Virus record (IMG/VR): IMGVR_UViG_3300042450_002380 | Location: 1-23,041 of that record | Strand: one strand, 5' to 3' | Source: a virus | DNA length: 23,041 nt | In this document: positions 13,970 to 21,068 of the stretch, piece after piece | Numbering within the stretch: position 1 is the first letter of the stretch | Layout: each line of letters starts with the position of its first letter | Notes under the pieces: generated by a model | The model's input: the letters and a program-made list of their open reading frames with translations, nothing else | What the model was told of the DNA's origin: nothing | Database searches by the model: none | Position numbers and translations under genes: made by a program

Positions 13970-14254
13970 TCAATGTCGCACTGGCGGCCATTGCCTTGCT
14001 GCGTGCAGCACGCGCAGAATACGTACCAGATCGGTCGTTATGTCGTAGATCAGGATGTAATTCTGATGTGCCACCAACTCACGGGTGCCGGTAACGCGAC
14101 CCTGTTGACCCAAACTCGGATGATCAATCAGACGGTTGGCTTTCTCAGAAAGAAGCTCATCGAGAGCCAGTGCAGCGCTTGGGTTATCGGTCTCTATGTA
14201 GTCATAGATCGCACGGCGGTCATCTATGGCTTCATGCGTCCAGAATAGTCTCAC
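13970..14254 (-). CDS. RelE/ParE-superfamily toxin
   Basis: A 94-aa protein with the compact RelE/ParE pattern: an N-terminal FWTHEAIDDRRAIYDYIE helix, SEKANRLIDHPSLGQQGRV, and a C-terminal sheet carrying TRELVAHQNYILIYDI and VRILRVLHAARQWP. The conserved Arg (TREL), NYxLxY tyrosines and the LHxxRQWP end are those expected of mRNA-cleaving RelE-type members; ParE-type gyrase poisons share the fold, so the target is open. The start is GTG (14252-14254), overlapping the antitoxin stop as GTGA. No defect is visible. It lies between prohead protease and capsid, an unusual site for a toxin. Confidence 0.9.
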   Translation of the reverse strand: MRLFWTHEAIDDRRAIYDYIETDNPSAALALDELLSEKANRLIDHPSLGQQGRVTGTRELVAHQNYILIYDITTDLVRILRVLHAARQWPPVRH

Positions 14255-14538
14255 GATCTCGCTTGGATTTTACGGCGCGTCGCATCCCTGCGCGCTGCAA
14301 ATTCTGATTCCACCTCTTCGTTGGAAACCAGGCGACCCGCATTGGCCGAATCCAATCCTACCTGAACTTGGCGATGGAACCAGACGCCATGCTCGGCGGC
14401 GTCCTGCTGCTGCTTGACGAAATCACGCATGAAGTCTCGCAGAAGCTGCGCACCAGTTCGGTCGCGGGACTTCGCCGCCGTAGAAAACTCGTCTTTCAAA
14501 TCCACATCGACACGGAAGGTAAAAGTTGATTCGTTCAT
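14251..14538 (-). CDS. Antitoxin partner of the RelE/ParE toxin
   Basis: A 95-aa protein upstream of and overlapping the toxin. The N-terminus STFTFRVDVDLKDEFSTAAK, with RDRTGAQLLRDFMRDFVKQQ, gives a short beta strand followed by two helices, the ribbon-helix-helix pattern of RelB/DinJ and CopG-like antitoxins. The C-terminal half (VGLDSANAGRLVSNEEVESE, FAARRDATRRK) is the charged toxin-binding tail. I chose ATG 14536-14538 because an extension to 14607 would begin upstream of the promoter and operator-like sequence. It should neutralise the toxin and repress the shared promoter. Confidence 0.88.
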   Translation of the reverse strand: MNESTFTFRVDVDLKDEFSTAAKSRDRTGAQLLRDFMRDFVKQQQDAAEHGVWFHRQVQVGLDSANAGRLVSNEEVESEFAARRDATRRKIQARS

Positions 14539-14553
14539 TGTGTTTGCCCTATG

Positions 14554-14593
14554 TGTTACATGATAAGTATACTGTATCACAAAGCGCTGCCGA
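14554..14593 (-). promoter_or_regulatory. Toxin-antitoxin promoter with operator-like palindrome
   Basis: On the minus strand a TATACT -10 candidate lies at 14571-14566, and a TCGGCA -35 candidate lies 16 nt upstream at 14593-14588. The -10 is embedded in the palindrome AGTATACT (14566-14573), flanked by inverted TGATA (14561-14565) and TATCA (14575-14579). A palindrome over the promoter is the usual operator layout for RHH antitoxin autoregulation. The stretch begins about 16 nt before the antitoxin start. It is called from sequence pattern only. Confidence 0.6.
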
Positions 14594-14630
14594 ATGAGTG
14601 GGCACATCTGCCAGGTAACAGCAGCCCGTT

Positions 14631-15554
14631 TTAAAGAATTTGCAGTTCCTTTTGCGCGATGGCCAAGCGCGAAGCCCGTGGCTTGGATGAGATCCTGACA
14701 GCGCGGCGCATTTTATTGATAACGTCATCAAGCGTGGCGACGCCATCGACCATGTGGCTGGAAAGGGCCGCATCGGCTCCGAGCACGCGGCCCTGGCCCA
14801 TGCTGTCGCGTACCTGCGCGACCGGTACACCTCGGCCCTTGGCGACCGCCTTGGTGAAGGCTGCGTAGTAGTCATCGACGCGCGACTGCATAAAGCCATG
14901 CGCCTCCTCACTCAGGGGCGCGTAGGGGTTCCCCTCGACTTTGAACTTACCCGCCGAGATGAGCGTGGTTGTAACGCCGGCATCATCCATGGCGCGGCTG
15001 TAATCCTGGTGCGCTTGCCACACACCGATGGAGCCCACTTCGCCGCCAGGGGTCACGTAGAACTCGGCAGCACAAGCGCCAATCCAGTACGCAGCGGAGG
15101 CGGCCAGGCTGTTGGCAATCGCAATGACAGGCTTTTGACCTTGGGCACTGGCGATCTCATCGGCAAGTTCTGCAACACCGTACACACTGCCACCAGGGCT
15201 GTCGATATCGATCAGGATTTGGCTCACGCTCTCATCTGCCAGTGCCTGGCGCAGGCTCGCGGTGAATTGCTGCGTGCTAGTGCTGCCCGGGCCGGAAACA
15301 TCCTCGACCATATTGCCGCGCTGGGTCACGATGCCGTAGAGCGGCAGTACGGCAATGCCGCCTGCGTTCACCTGGGTGGCCTGACGCCGCGCCTCACGCG
15401 CACTGCGCTCAGCCGCAATACGTTGCATCACCTCATTACCTGCGGGTGTGTTGCTCGACCAGCGTGAAATGACGCCGTACATCACATTCAGGTGCTCGGG
15501 CATCATCGCCCACGGGGTCGCCAGGAACTCGGCGACCAGTAATTGATTTTTCAT
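14631..15554 (-). CDS. Prohead protease, S49 (SppA/ClpP-fold) family
   Basis: A 307-aa serine protease that should mature the capsid precursor inside the prohead. The S49 signature is clear: VLPLYGIVTQRG, then the oxyanion segment QILIDIDSPGGSVYGV, the nucleophile region ANSLAASAAYWIGACA (Ser of AASAAYW) and SIGVWQAHQDYS. The catalytic Lys candidate is in LISAGKFKVEGNPY. The C-terminus is basic. The ATG (15552-15554) overlaps the portal stop as ATGA. Normally the capsid gene follows at once; here a toxin-antitoxin module of about 850 bp intervenes. Confidence 0.95.
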   Translation of the reverse strand: MKNQLLVAEFLATPWAMMPEHLNVMYGVISRWSSNTPAGNEVMQRIAAERSAREARRQATQVNAGGIAVLPLYGIVTQRGNMVEDVSGPGSTSTQQFTASLRQALADESVSQILIDIDSPGGSVYGVAELADEIASAQGQKPVIAIANSLAASAAYWIGACAAEFYVTPGGEVGSIGVWQAHQDYSRAMDDAGVTTTLISAGKFKVEGNPYAPLSEEAHGFMQSRVDDYYAAFTKAVAKGRGVPVAQVRDSMGQGRVLGADAALSSHMVDGVATLDDVINKMRRAVRISSKPRASRLAIAQKELQIL

Positions 15555-16849
15555 AAGAGTGTCCCGGGGGCGAGCAGTGGTTGGGTTAATTCGGTTTCGG
15601 TCATCGGTACGGTGCTATCCCGCGCTGGCGGCTCCGCCTGTTCGGCGTCAACTTCAAGATCTTCCGCCGCACTTTCTTCGACCATGTTCAGTGGCCGTAG
15701 CGGTTCGTCCAAGCCGTCAAGAGGATTCAGGTTCTCGGCGATACGCGCCTCATTACGCGTCAACCAACCGTTCTGAATTCCGCTTTGGTAGTAGCTTGAT
15801 CTGCTGGCCGCATCGCCGCGCATCAGGTTGGCGAAATCAAACTCGATCTCGATGTCGTCACTCTCGAGCAGCAACTCAGACTCGATGCTCGCCTCCCAGC
15901 GCTCAGCCCACGGCGTCATGGTGTGCATGACGAACTCCAAACTCTGCTGCTCAATATTGGAGAAGGTCGCCCGGTCTAGATCCGCGATCATGTGCGGCGG
16001 GACCCGGAACAATCGGGCGATGTCGGTGATCTGAAACTTGCGCAGCTCCAAAAACTGAGCATCTTTGTTGGTGACGCCGACCTCGTGGAACTTCATGCCG
16101 TTCTCCAGCACCAGCACCTTGCCACGGTTGGTGCCGGACTGCGCACTTTGATAGGACTCGCGAAACACTTTCTTGGCTTCCGAATCCTTGAACGAGCCGG
16201 GAAACTCAATCCAGCCGCCGGTTGGCTTGGCGTCATTCGCAAAGAATCGCGCACCGTAGTCCTGGGCGGCGAGCGCCATCCCGAGGTTCTCGCGGGCGAG
16301 CTCAATCGGGCTCATGCCGATCAGCCCATCGGAGGACAGTCCCCGCAGGTGCCACACGTCACCGCGCGGCATGATGACCTCGGTGCCTGCGCGGTCGGTG
16401 ACACGGTAGCGGTATTCGCCGGAAGGCAGCAATTCGATCTTGACCCGGTCCGGATGGATCGGCATCAGTTCCACCACCTCGCCTCTTGGGTTGGTGATGA
16501 TTTGGTTGTACGCGTTGCCCCGCAAGACCAGGTGGCTTTGCAGCATTTCACGCCACTCAAAGGGATTCTGAAACCGGTTTGGTCGTTTAGCCATCAGGCG
16601 ATACAGCCAGTGGTCGGTCACCTTGTCCTTAGCCCCATCGGCGCGGCGCTGGTAGATCACCAGCGGTAGCGACGCCATGGTCTCGGAGAGGATGCGCACA
16701 CAGGCGTAGACCGCTGCGAGGCGCAGCGCGCTCTCAGGTGAGACACGCATGCTGCTGGTGCGTGCCGACACCGGCTCAAACCAGAAATCACCCCCGGCAG
16801 ATCGATCAGCGGACGCCATCCAACGGGAGAAGAAACTGAACATTCCCAT
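15551..16849 (-). CDS. Portal protein, HK97 gp3 family
   Basis: A 432-aa portal that forms the dodecameric ring for DNA entry and exit at the capsid vertex. Family blocks in order: RVSPESALRLAAVYACVRIL, SETMASLPLVIY, RPNRFQNPFEWREMLQSHLV, LRGNAYNQI, PIHPDRVKI, HLRGLSSDGLIGMSPIELAR, and RKFQITDIARLFRVPPHMIA, followed by FSNIEQQSLEFVMHT. The acidic C-terminal tail after residue 390 (VEESAAEDLEVDAEQAE) is common in these portals. The start ATG overlaps the terminase stop and its own stop overlaps the protease ATG. Confidence 0.97.
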   Translation of the reverse strand: MGMFSFFSRWMASADRSAGGDFWFEPVSARTSSMRVSPESALRLAAVYACVRILSETMASLPLVIYQRRADGAKDKVTDHWLYRLMAKRPNRFQNPFEWREMLQSHLVLRGNAYNQIITNPRGEVVELMPIHPDRVKIELLPSGEYRYRVTDRAGTEVIMPRGDVWHLRGLSSDGLIGMSPIELARENLGMALAAQDYGARFFANDAKPTGGWIEFPGSFKDSEAKKVFRESYQSAQSGTNRGKVLVLENGMKFHEVGVTNKDAQFLELRKFQITDIARLFRVPPHMIADLDRATFSNIEQQSLEFVMHTMTPWAERWEASIESELLLESDDIEIEFDFANLMRGDAASRSSYYQSGIQNGWLTRNEARIAENLNPLDGLDEPLRPLNMVEESAAEDLEVDAEQAEPPARDSTVPMTETELTQPLLAPGTLL

Positions 16850-18561
16850 CAGAGCATGACCAGTTCATAGTCCGCGCCCAGCACCACCGAGTCACCCGGT
16901 AGAAAAGCGCGCGACAGCGCCATGATCAGTGCCACGATGCCGTCGATCTTGTTCTCAGGGCGTTCCTTCCTCGGGTAGATGTTGTCCTTCGCATCCAGGT
17001 GCGCCACTACGTTGCTGGCCATCCAGCCGAGCACCGGGTCGCCGTCATGAATTAATTTACCTTGCAGCACCAACGCCTCTAACGTCTTCATCGGCTCCGA
17101 GAAATTGAGCACCGTCGGACGCACTTCAATCATCGGTAAGCCCTCACTCATCATTCGTGTGGACAGTTGTGTCGCCTGGAACGGATCAAAGGCCACCGCC
17201 TGCACCGCGTGTAGTGACACGAACTCAATCAGGTCAGCCTCGATCCAGCTGAAATCAATCACATTGCCAGGTGTCACCGTCAGCCGCCCGCTGCCCATCC
17301 AGCCCGGGTACTGACTGTTGCCATTGGCGTGCACCGTGTCCTCCGGCAGGTAGTAGCGAGCAAACACCGCGAACGCGCCCTCGATCTCCTGGTGCGCAAA
17401 CACCAGCACCAAGGCTGCGATATCGGTCTTGCTCGCCAGATCCAAGCCGATCCAGCACGGCTGCCCGGCATACGCCGCAAGCGTCAGACTCGGGTTTGCA
17501 CAGCGGTCCCAGGCACGCATATCCATCCACGAGGTGTCGGCGTTGACCCACTCGTTCAAGTGCTTGGTCTTGAAGTTGTTCACCGCACTGGGTAGCTGCA
17601 TGGCCTTGGCCTGCAGCGGCAGCAACACCTCGGGACGCACCGACACGCCCCAGTTGGGGTTGGCTTTAATCAGCGACGCTTCGGTGACCCAGTCGTCCCC
17701 ATCATCCAAGCCATAAATAATGCCGAACTGACTGTCGTCCTCGAACACCCTGTCGAGCAGCTTGGTGACGAAGGTGCGGATCTCGTAGCAGATGCCGGCT
17801 CGGTTACTGCCGGCGGTGGTGATCACCCACAGAAGCGAGTTGTCGCGCTTGCCGGTACCGGTTTCCACCACGTCATAGACGGTGCGCGTCTTGTGCGCGT
17901 GCAGTTCATCGATGCAGCCAAAGTGAATGTTCAGGCCGTCAAGCGTTGAGCCTTCTGCCGACAGTGCTTCGAACTTGGAGCCGGTCTTCAGGACATGGAT
18001 GTTGTGGGCCCCCACCGTGACGCCGAATCGGTTGCGGAACCCGGCCGACTGCCTGGCCATCGTCTGCGCGTCGCCAAACACTATCCGCGCCTGATCACGA
18101 GTCGTAGCCAGCGAATAGACCTCCGCACCGCCTTCGCCATCGGCGGCCATCATGTACAGCGCCAGCGCCGAAGAAATTGTTGACTTGGCATTCCCGCGCG
18201 GGATTTCTACGAACGACCGTCGGAACCGCCGCTTGCCATCCGGCTTGACCCACCCGAACACGGTGGTGAGTACAAATACCTGCCATGGCTCCAGGTGGAT
18301 AGGCATTGCGGCCAGCGGCCCCTTCACATGCGCTAGGCGCTCGATGAACGCGCACAGGTTGTCGGCGGGTGTGAACGCCTTGCCAGACTTGTCGGTGAGC
18401 TTTGGGTTGAACCGGTAGGCGCTGCCCGGCCCCTTGAAGCGCTCCAGGTCATCCAATTGGCGCTGACAGGCTTGGCGCGCCCATTTGCAGGTCGAAATTC
18501 TGCCCGCCACCACGTCCCGGGCGTACTGGCGCGCAACAGCGGCATAGTTGCGTGGTGCCAT
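16849..18561 (-). CDS. Terminase large subunit, HK97-type
   Basis: A 570-aa packaging motor and nuclease. The ATPase domain has a Walker A-like IPRGNAKST at about 120-128 and Walker B GCIDE at 215-219, followed by a coupling-type TTA at 248-250. The RNase H-like nuclease domain has acidic residues in IGLDLASKTD (Asp374), VAFDPF (Asp459) and NKIDGIVALIMALS (Asp540). Length and the LEPWQVFVLTTVFGW block match HK97/Terminase_1 proteins. The start overlaps the small-subunit stop as ATGA. With an HNH partner two genes upstream, the phage is predicted to cut at specific cos ends. Confidence 0.97.
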   Translation of the reverse strand: MAPRNYAAVARQYARDVVAGRISTCKWARQACQRQLDDLERFKGPGSAYRFNPKLTDKSGKAFTPADNLCAFIERLAHVKGPLAAMPIHLEPWQVFVLTTVFGWVKPDGKRRFRRSFVEIPRGNAKSTISSALALYMMAADGEGGAEVYSLATTRDQARIVFGDAQTMARQSAGFRNRFGVTVGAHNIHVLKTGSKFEALSAEGSTLDGLNIHFGCIDELHAHKTRTVYDVVETGTGKRDNSLLWVITTAGSNRAGICYEIRTFVTKLLDRVFEDDSQFGIIYGLDDGDDWVTEASLIKANPNWGVSVRPEVLLPLQAKAMQLPSAVNNFKTKHLNEWVNADTSWMDMRAWDRCANPSLTLAAYAGQPCWIGLDLASKTDIAALVLVFAHQEIEGAFAVFARYYLPEDTVHANGNSQYPGWMGSGRLTVTPGNVIDFSWIEADLIEFVSLHAVQAVAFDPFQATQLSTRMMSEGLPMIEVRPTVLNFSEPMKTLEALVLQGKLIHDGDPVLGWMASNVVAHLDAKDNIYPRKERPENKIDGIVALIMALSRAFLPGDSVVLGADYELVML

Positions 18562-19019
18562 CAGCCTGCAATGTCAGACCAGGGGTCCGAGTCGCTCACT
18601 GCCTCTACCGGCAGGGTTATGCGCGAGCGAGACGCCGGCGTGAATCCCATCTCGGTCGCCGCCTTGGTCATGATCTGTGCCTGCTTGTTGGCAATGGCCA
18701 GGTACGGTGACTGCATCGGCACGCCGGTGTTGGGGGCCTTCATCAGTAAGCCCGTCTTGATCAGACCTACCTGTGCCTTACGGTACAGATCGGCCGCACA
18801 TGACCAGACCTCGAGCACCGACATGTCGAGTCGGCGTAACAGATGTGGTGGCGCGCTGCTGATCGCATAGCGCCACGCGTTCTTGGCTCCATCTGCCATG
18901 TACTCCGGGGGTTCGACCAAGTCGCCCTGGGGCTGTGGTTCACGCGGGTTAGTCCTGCATTTCTGTAGCGTGCCCTTGAGCTTCTTGACGGCAGTGGGGA
19001 GTGGTTTACGTCCGGCCAT
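18561..19019 (-). CDS. Terminase small subunit, P27 family
   Basis: A 152-aa DNA-recognition subunit. The N-terminus MAGRKPLPTAVKKLKGT, followed by PREPQPQGDLVEPPEYM, is diagnostic of P27-type small terminases, and the helical centre with ADLYRKAQVGLIKTGLLMKA and QSPYLAIANKQAQIMTKAAT continues the match. It binds the packaging site and feeds DNA to the large subunit. The ribosome binding site (AAGAGA) is modest, and ATG 19017-19019 follows a G/C-run-rich gap. Translation is coupled to the large subunit. Confidence 0.95.
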   Translation of the reverse strand: MAGRKPLPTAVKKLKGTLQKCRTNPREPQPQGDLVEPPEYMADGAKNAWRYAISSAPPHLLRRLDMSVLEVWSCAADLYRKAQVGLIKTGLLMKAPNTGVPMQSPYLAIANKQAQIMTKAATEMGFTPASRSRITLPVEAVSDSDPWSDIAG

Positions 19020-19236
19020 CAGATCTCTTACCCACTGGTTGAACCTCTTTCGCGTCAGAATTGGGCATAGTCGATTTCTTCATTTGTGGCCCTGGGAATG
19101 ATGGGGGGGCCTATTTGCATACTGCACCCCCCCCTGTTTCATTGTGCACGCGCAAAAATCTGTGCAAGCGCACGCATCTCATTGATTACATTGTAGATAT
19201 TAGACCCCCCTACCCCATTGTCATATGTCATTTGCA
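19020..19236. other. Candidate cos / packaging-site region
   Basis: A 217-bp gap between the HNH and terminase genes with no credible gene. It holds seven G at 19103-19109 facing eight C at 19127-19134 (able to pair with a 17-nt loop), another C6 run at 19205-19210, and a 12-bp direct repeat TGTGCAmGCGCA at 19143-19154 and 19161-19172 (11 of 12 identical, 18 bp apart). HNH-P27-TerL phages use the HNH protein for cos cutting, and cos often lies close to these genes. The location here is inference; no known cos core is recognised. Confidence 0.4.
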
Positions 19237-19635
19237 TCAGTCAGCCACGCCGCTTTTACGGCGATCCCTCGGGTTTCCGAAACCGCCATCGTGTCGTGCG
19301 GTAACGGCGGCGTGACACGGACCGCAGACTGATTGCAAATTCGATGGTTCATTGTTGTGACTGTTTCCATTGATGTGATCTACCACGCTTGCTGCACGCA
19401 GAACACCTCGTTGTTGGCACGCCCGGCATAACGGTTCTTCACGAAGTACGTGCGCACGGATGGCGCGCCAGGCCGCGCTGTTGGTCGGCAAAGCGCGACT
19501 CGCCTGCCGTTGTCGCTTGCGAGCAGTGCTGTCCCATTGACGCTGATCTGTCCGGTGGACGTCGCAGTAGCCAGGCTGCGCCAGCACCGCACCACAACCG
19601 GGGTGTCGGCAGGGCGTGGGCGCTTTATGCGGCAT
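19237..19635 (-). CDS. HNH endonuclease, terminase-associated
   Basis: A 132-aa phage HNH protein. Zinc-ligand cysteine pairs occur in PCRHPGCG and PLCRACQ, and the HNH core is VVDHINGNSHNNEPSNLQSV followed by CGPCH. Small HNH proteins next to terminase genes stimulate cos-specific cleavage by the large terminase (shown for HK97 gp74). The start ATG 19633-19635 has no good ribosome binding site, but the N-terminal MPHKAPTPCRHPGCG fits the family. It is divergent from the plus-strand cassette, separated by 116 bp, so both must be transcribed from that interval or from read-through. Confidence 0.93.
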   Translation of the reverse strand: MPHKAPTPCRHPGCGAVLAQPGYCDVHRTDQRQWDSTARKRQRQASRALPTNSAAWRAIRAHVLREEPLCRACQQRGVLRAASVVDHINGNSHNNEPSNLQSVCGPCHAAVTARHDGGFGNPRDRRKSGVAD

Positions 19636-19751
19636 CGCGGAGAATCAATAACCCGTAACAGACGGTGCGGGAATCTTCTGCAGAATTGAGTTGATTAACT
19701 TCCAAAATGAAGCGTTCATGTTGCTGTCATCAACTACATCAAGGAGTAAAA

Positions 19752-19949
19752 ATGAACACCCACCGCACAGAATTTACGGTCGACGAATTGGGCTTTATCC
19801 AGACCGCGATGAACAAGGTGCTGGTCGCGGTGGCACGCGGCGAGATCGATTTAAACCTGCTGGCCCGCAAAGAACTTGCAGGACGCGGCCTGGATGATCA
19901 GGGCATCTGGATCGGCTTTGATCGCGCCAAGAAATTTCACAAGATTTAA
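19752..19949 (+). CDS. 65-aa protein, first gene of plus-strand cassette
   Basis: A small, soluble, charged protein (FTVDELGFIQTAMNKVLVAV, ARGEIDLNLLARKELAGRGL, GIWIGFDRAKKFHKI) behind a strong AAGGAG ribosome binding site 6 nt before ATG 19752-19754. I do not recognise a named domain. From memory, small proteins of this pattern (a helix, then 'ARGEIDLN.LA..ELA.RGLD..G.W.GF..A') accompany DUF6900 genes in proteobacterial mobile elements. It ends 11 nt before the next start. Its function is unknown. Confidence 0.8.
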   Translation: MNTHRTEFTVDELGFIQTAMNKVLVAVARGEIDLNLLARKELAGRGLDDQGIWIGFDRAKKFHKI

Positions 19950-19960
19950 GGAGAACGACG

Positions 19961-20191
19961 ATGAACAACAAAACCCTGAACGCACATGAACAAAACGTCA
20001 TTGATGCATTTAACCAAATCGCGCTCGATCATCTTTTTGTTGAAACCCTTGAAACACGCCACAGCGACCGGCTCGATTTTCATGAAGTGAGTGTGTGGGG
20101 CATCAAGAGCGCGCTGCAGGCCGCGTTCGATGCGGGCAGACACGCAGCCTGCGCCAACCAACCACAACATCAATCAGGAGATCCATCATGA
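19961..20191 (+). CDS. DUF6900-like protein
   Basis: A 76-aa protein whose core (ALDHLFVETLETRHSDRLDF, HEVSVWGIKSALQAAFDAGR) matches what I know of DUF6900 domains: a conserved 'ETLeTRnSDsLDFheVaVWsikaAL..Ay.aG' stretch. The ribosome binding site AAGGAG overlaps the stop of the preceding gene, and the stop overlaps the next ATG as ATGA. The biochemical role of DUF6900 is not known to me. It is common in conjugative elements, plasmids and prophages of Pseudomonadota, next to DUF3489 proteins. Confidence 0.85.
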   Translation: MNNKTLNAHEQNVIDAFNQIALDHLFVETLETRHSDRLDFHEVSVWGIKSALQAAFDAGRHAACANQPQHQSGDPS

Positions 20192-20697
20192 CCCCACAAC
20201 TCAGCGCCTCACAACACGCCATCCTCGCGCACGCTATTCACCACACCGATGGACGGCTCAGCTGGTTCCCCGACAACATCAAGGGCGGCGCACGCAAGCA
20301 AGTAATCGATGCGCTTTCTAATCGCACTCTGATCACCCGTGACGGTGTGCATTGGTGCGTTGCCGCCGAGGGTTACGACGCGCTCGGTATGCCACGACCT
20401 GCACCAGCACGCGGCCCGATCACGCTCGCTGCACTCGATACGGTCATCGCCAACGCCGAGGCAGCGCAAGCCGAATTACCAAAACCCCGCACACGAGACA
20501 AGAGCAAGCAGGCGCAGGTGATTGCGATGTTGCGCCGAGCCGAGGGGGCGACCATCGCACAGATCTGTGAGGCGACCTCATGGCAATCGCACACAGTGCG
20601 TGGTACGTTTGCTGGCACGTTCAAGAAGAAGCTCGGACTAGTCATTGATTCCAGCAAAGAATCTGGTGGCGAGCGGGTGTACCGCATCGGTGCCTGA
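20188..20697 (+). CDS. DUF3489-domain protein, HTH-like
   Basis: A 169-aa protein with ATG at 20188-20190 and ribosome binding site AGGAG 7 nt upstream. The N-terminal 70 residues look like a small winged-helix (SASQHAILAHAIHHTDGRLS, WFPDNIKGGARKQVIDAL, LITRDGVHWCVAAEGYDAL). After a Pro-rich linker the C-terminus has the DUF3489 pattern: KQAQVIAMLRRAEGATIAQI, CEATSWQSHTVRGTFAGTF, KKKLGLVI, then RVYRI. Two helix-turn-helix-like units suggest DNA binding and a regulatory role, but this is unproven for the family. The gene ends only 11 bp from the converging minus-strand gene. Confidence 0.88.
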   Translation: MTPQLSASQHAILAHAIHHTDGRLSWFPDNIKGGARKQVIDALSNRTLITRDGVHWCVAAEGYDALGMPRPAPARGPITLAALDTVIANAEAAQAELPKPRTRDKSKQAQVIAMLRRAEGATIAQICEATSWQSHTVRGTFAGTFKKKLGLVIDSSKESGGERVYRIGA

Positions 20698-20708
20698 GAG
20701 GATGCCCT

Positions 20709-20966
20709 TTAGCCCCGTTTGGCCAGCTCACTCTGGCTATCGGCCAGCATGTCGATGCGCAGATTGGGCTGGATGCTCGAGACCAGGTGGTTGATCGTCC
20801 AGTTGAGAATCTTGGCACGATCACCATCGGTGGCAGCGGCGTCAAACTTCGCCACAAAGCTGTCCATTTCCTGCAGCGCGCGCGCCAGGGTGTTGCGCGC
20901 ATTGACCAGGGACTCGCGTGCGTTTTTGCGGGTCATCTCAGCTACAAATTCGTTTTCGTTTTTCAT
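20709..20966 (-). CDS. 85-aa helical protein, unknown
   Basis: A charged, probably helical protein (MKNENEFVAEMTRKNARESL, then RNTLARALQEMDSFVAKFD). I chose ATG 20964-20966 because it has an AGAGAAGG ribosome binding site at good spacing. An upstream in-frame start at 21002 lacks one and lies inside the adjacent hairpin. I recall similar short proteins beside ParB-type phage methyltransferases but know no function. Its stop converges with the DUF3489-like gene across 11 bp, with no terminator visible between them. Confidence 0.75.
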   Translation of the reverse strand: MKNENEFVAEMTRKNARESLVNARNTLARALQEMDSFVAKFDAAATDGDRAKILNWTINHLVSSIQPNLRIDMLADSQSELAKRG

Positions 20967-20984
20967 GATGGGCCTTCTCTGGTT

Positions 20985-20999
20985 GGGTTGCGACAACCC
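20985..20999 (-). other. Short perfect hairpin without T tract
   Basis: GGGTTG (20985-20990) and CAACCC (20994-20999) form a perfect 6-bp stem with a 3-nt loop, between the methyltransferase stop and the ribosome binding site of the 85-aa gene. No T tract follows on either strand, so it is not a classic terminator. It may be an RNA stability or processing element or a coincidence. Confidence 0.4.
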
Positions 21000-21068
21000 C
21001 ATTCACGCTCTGTTCGGCCGAGAAGGCAAGCACTTCACAGATCATTATTGATTGTGGATCTGCCGCCA

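Noticed and set aside
14754-15467. 237-codon plus-strand frame opposite the prohead protease
   Set aside because: It is fully antisense to a protease with intact catalytic motifs and reads as low-complexity shadow.
15992-16669. 225-codon plus-strand frame opposite the portal gene
   Set aside because: It is antisense to a highly conserved portal sequence, has no ribosome binding site and no family resemblance; it arises from the codon bias of the real gene.
19103-19134. G and C homopolymer runs as phase-variation tracts
   Set aside because: They lie outside any gene or obvious promoter spacer, so slippage would not switch a visible coding frame.
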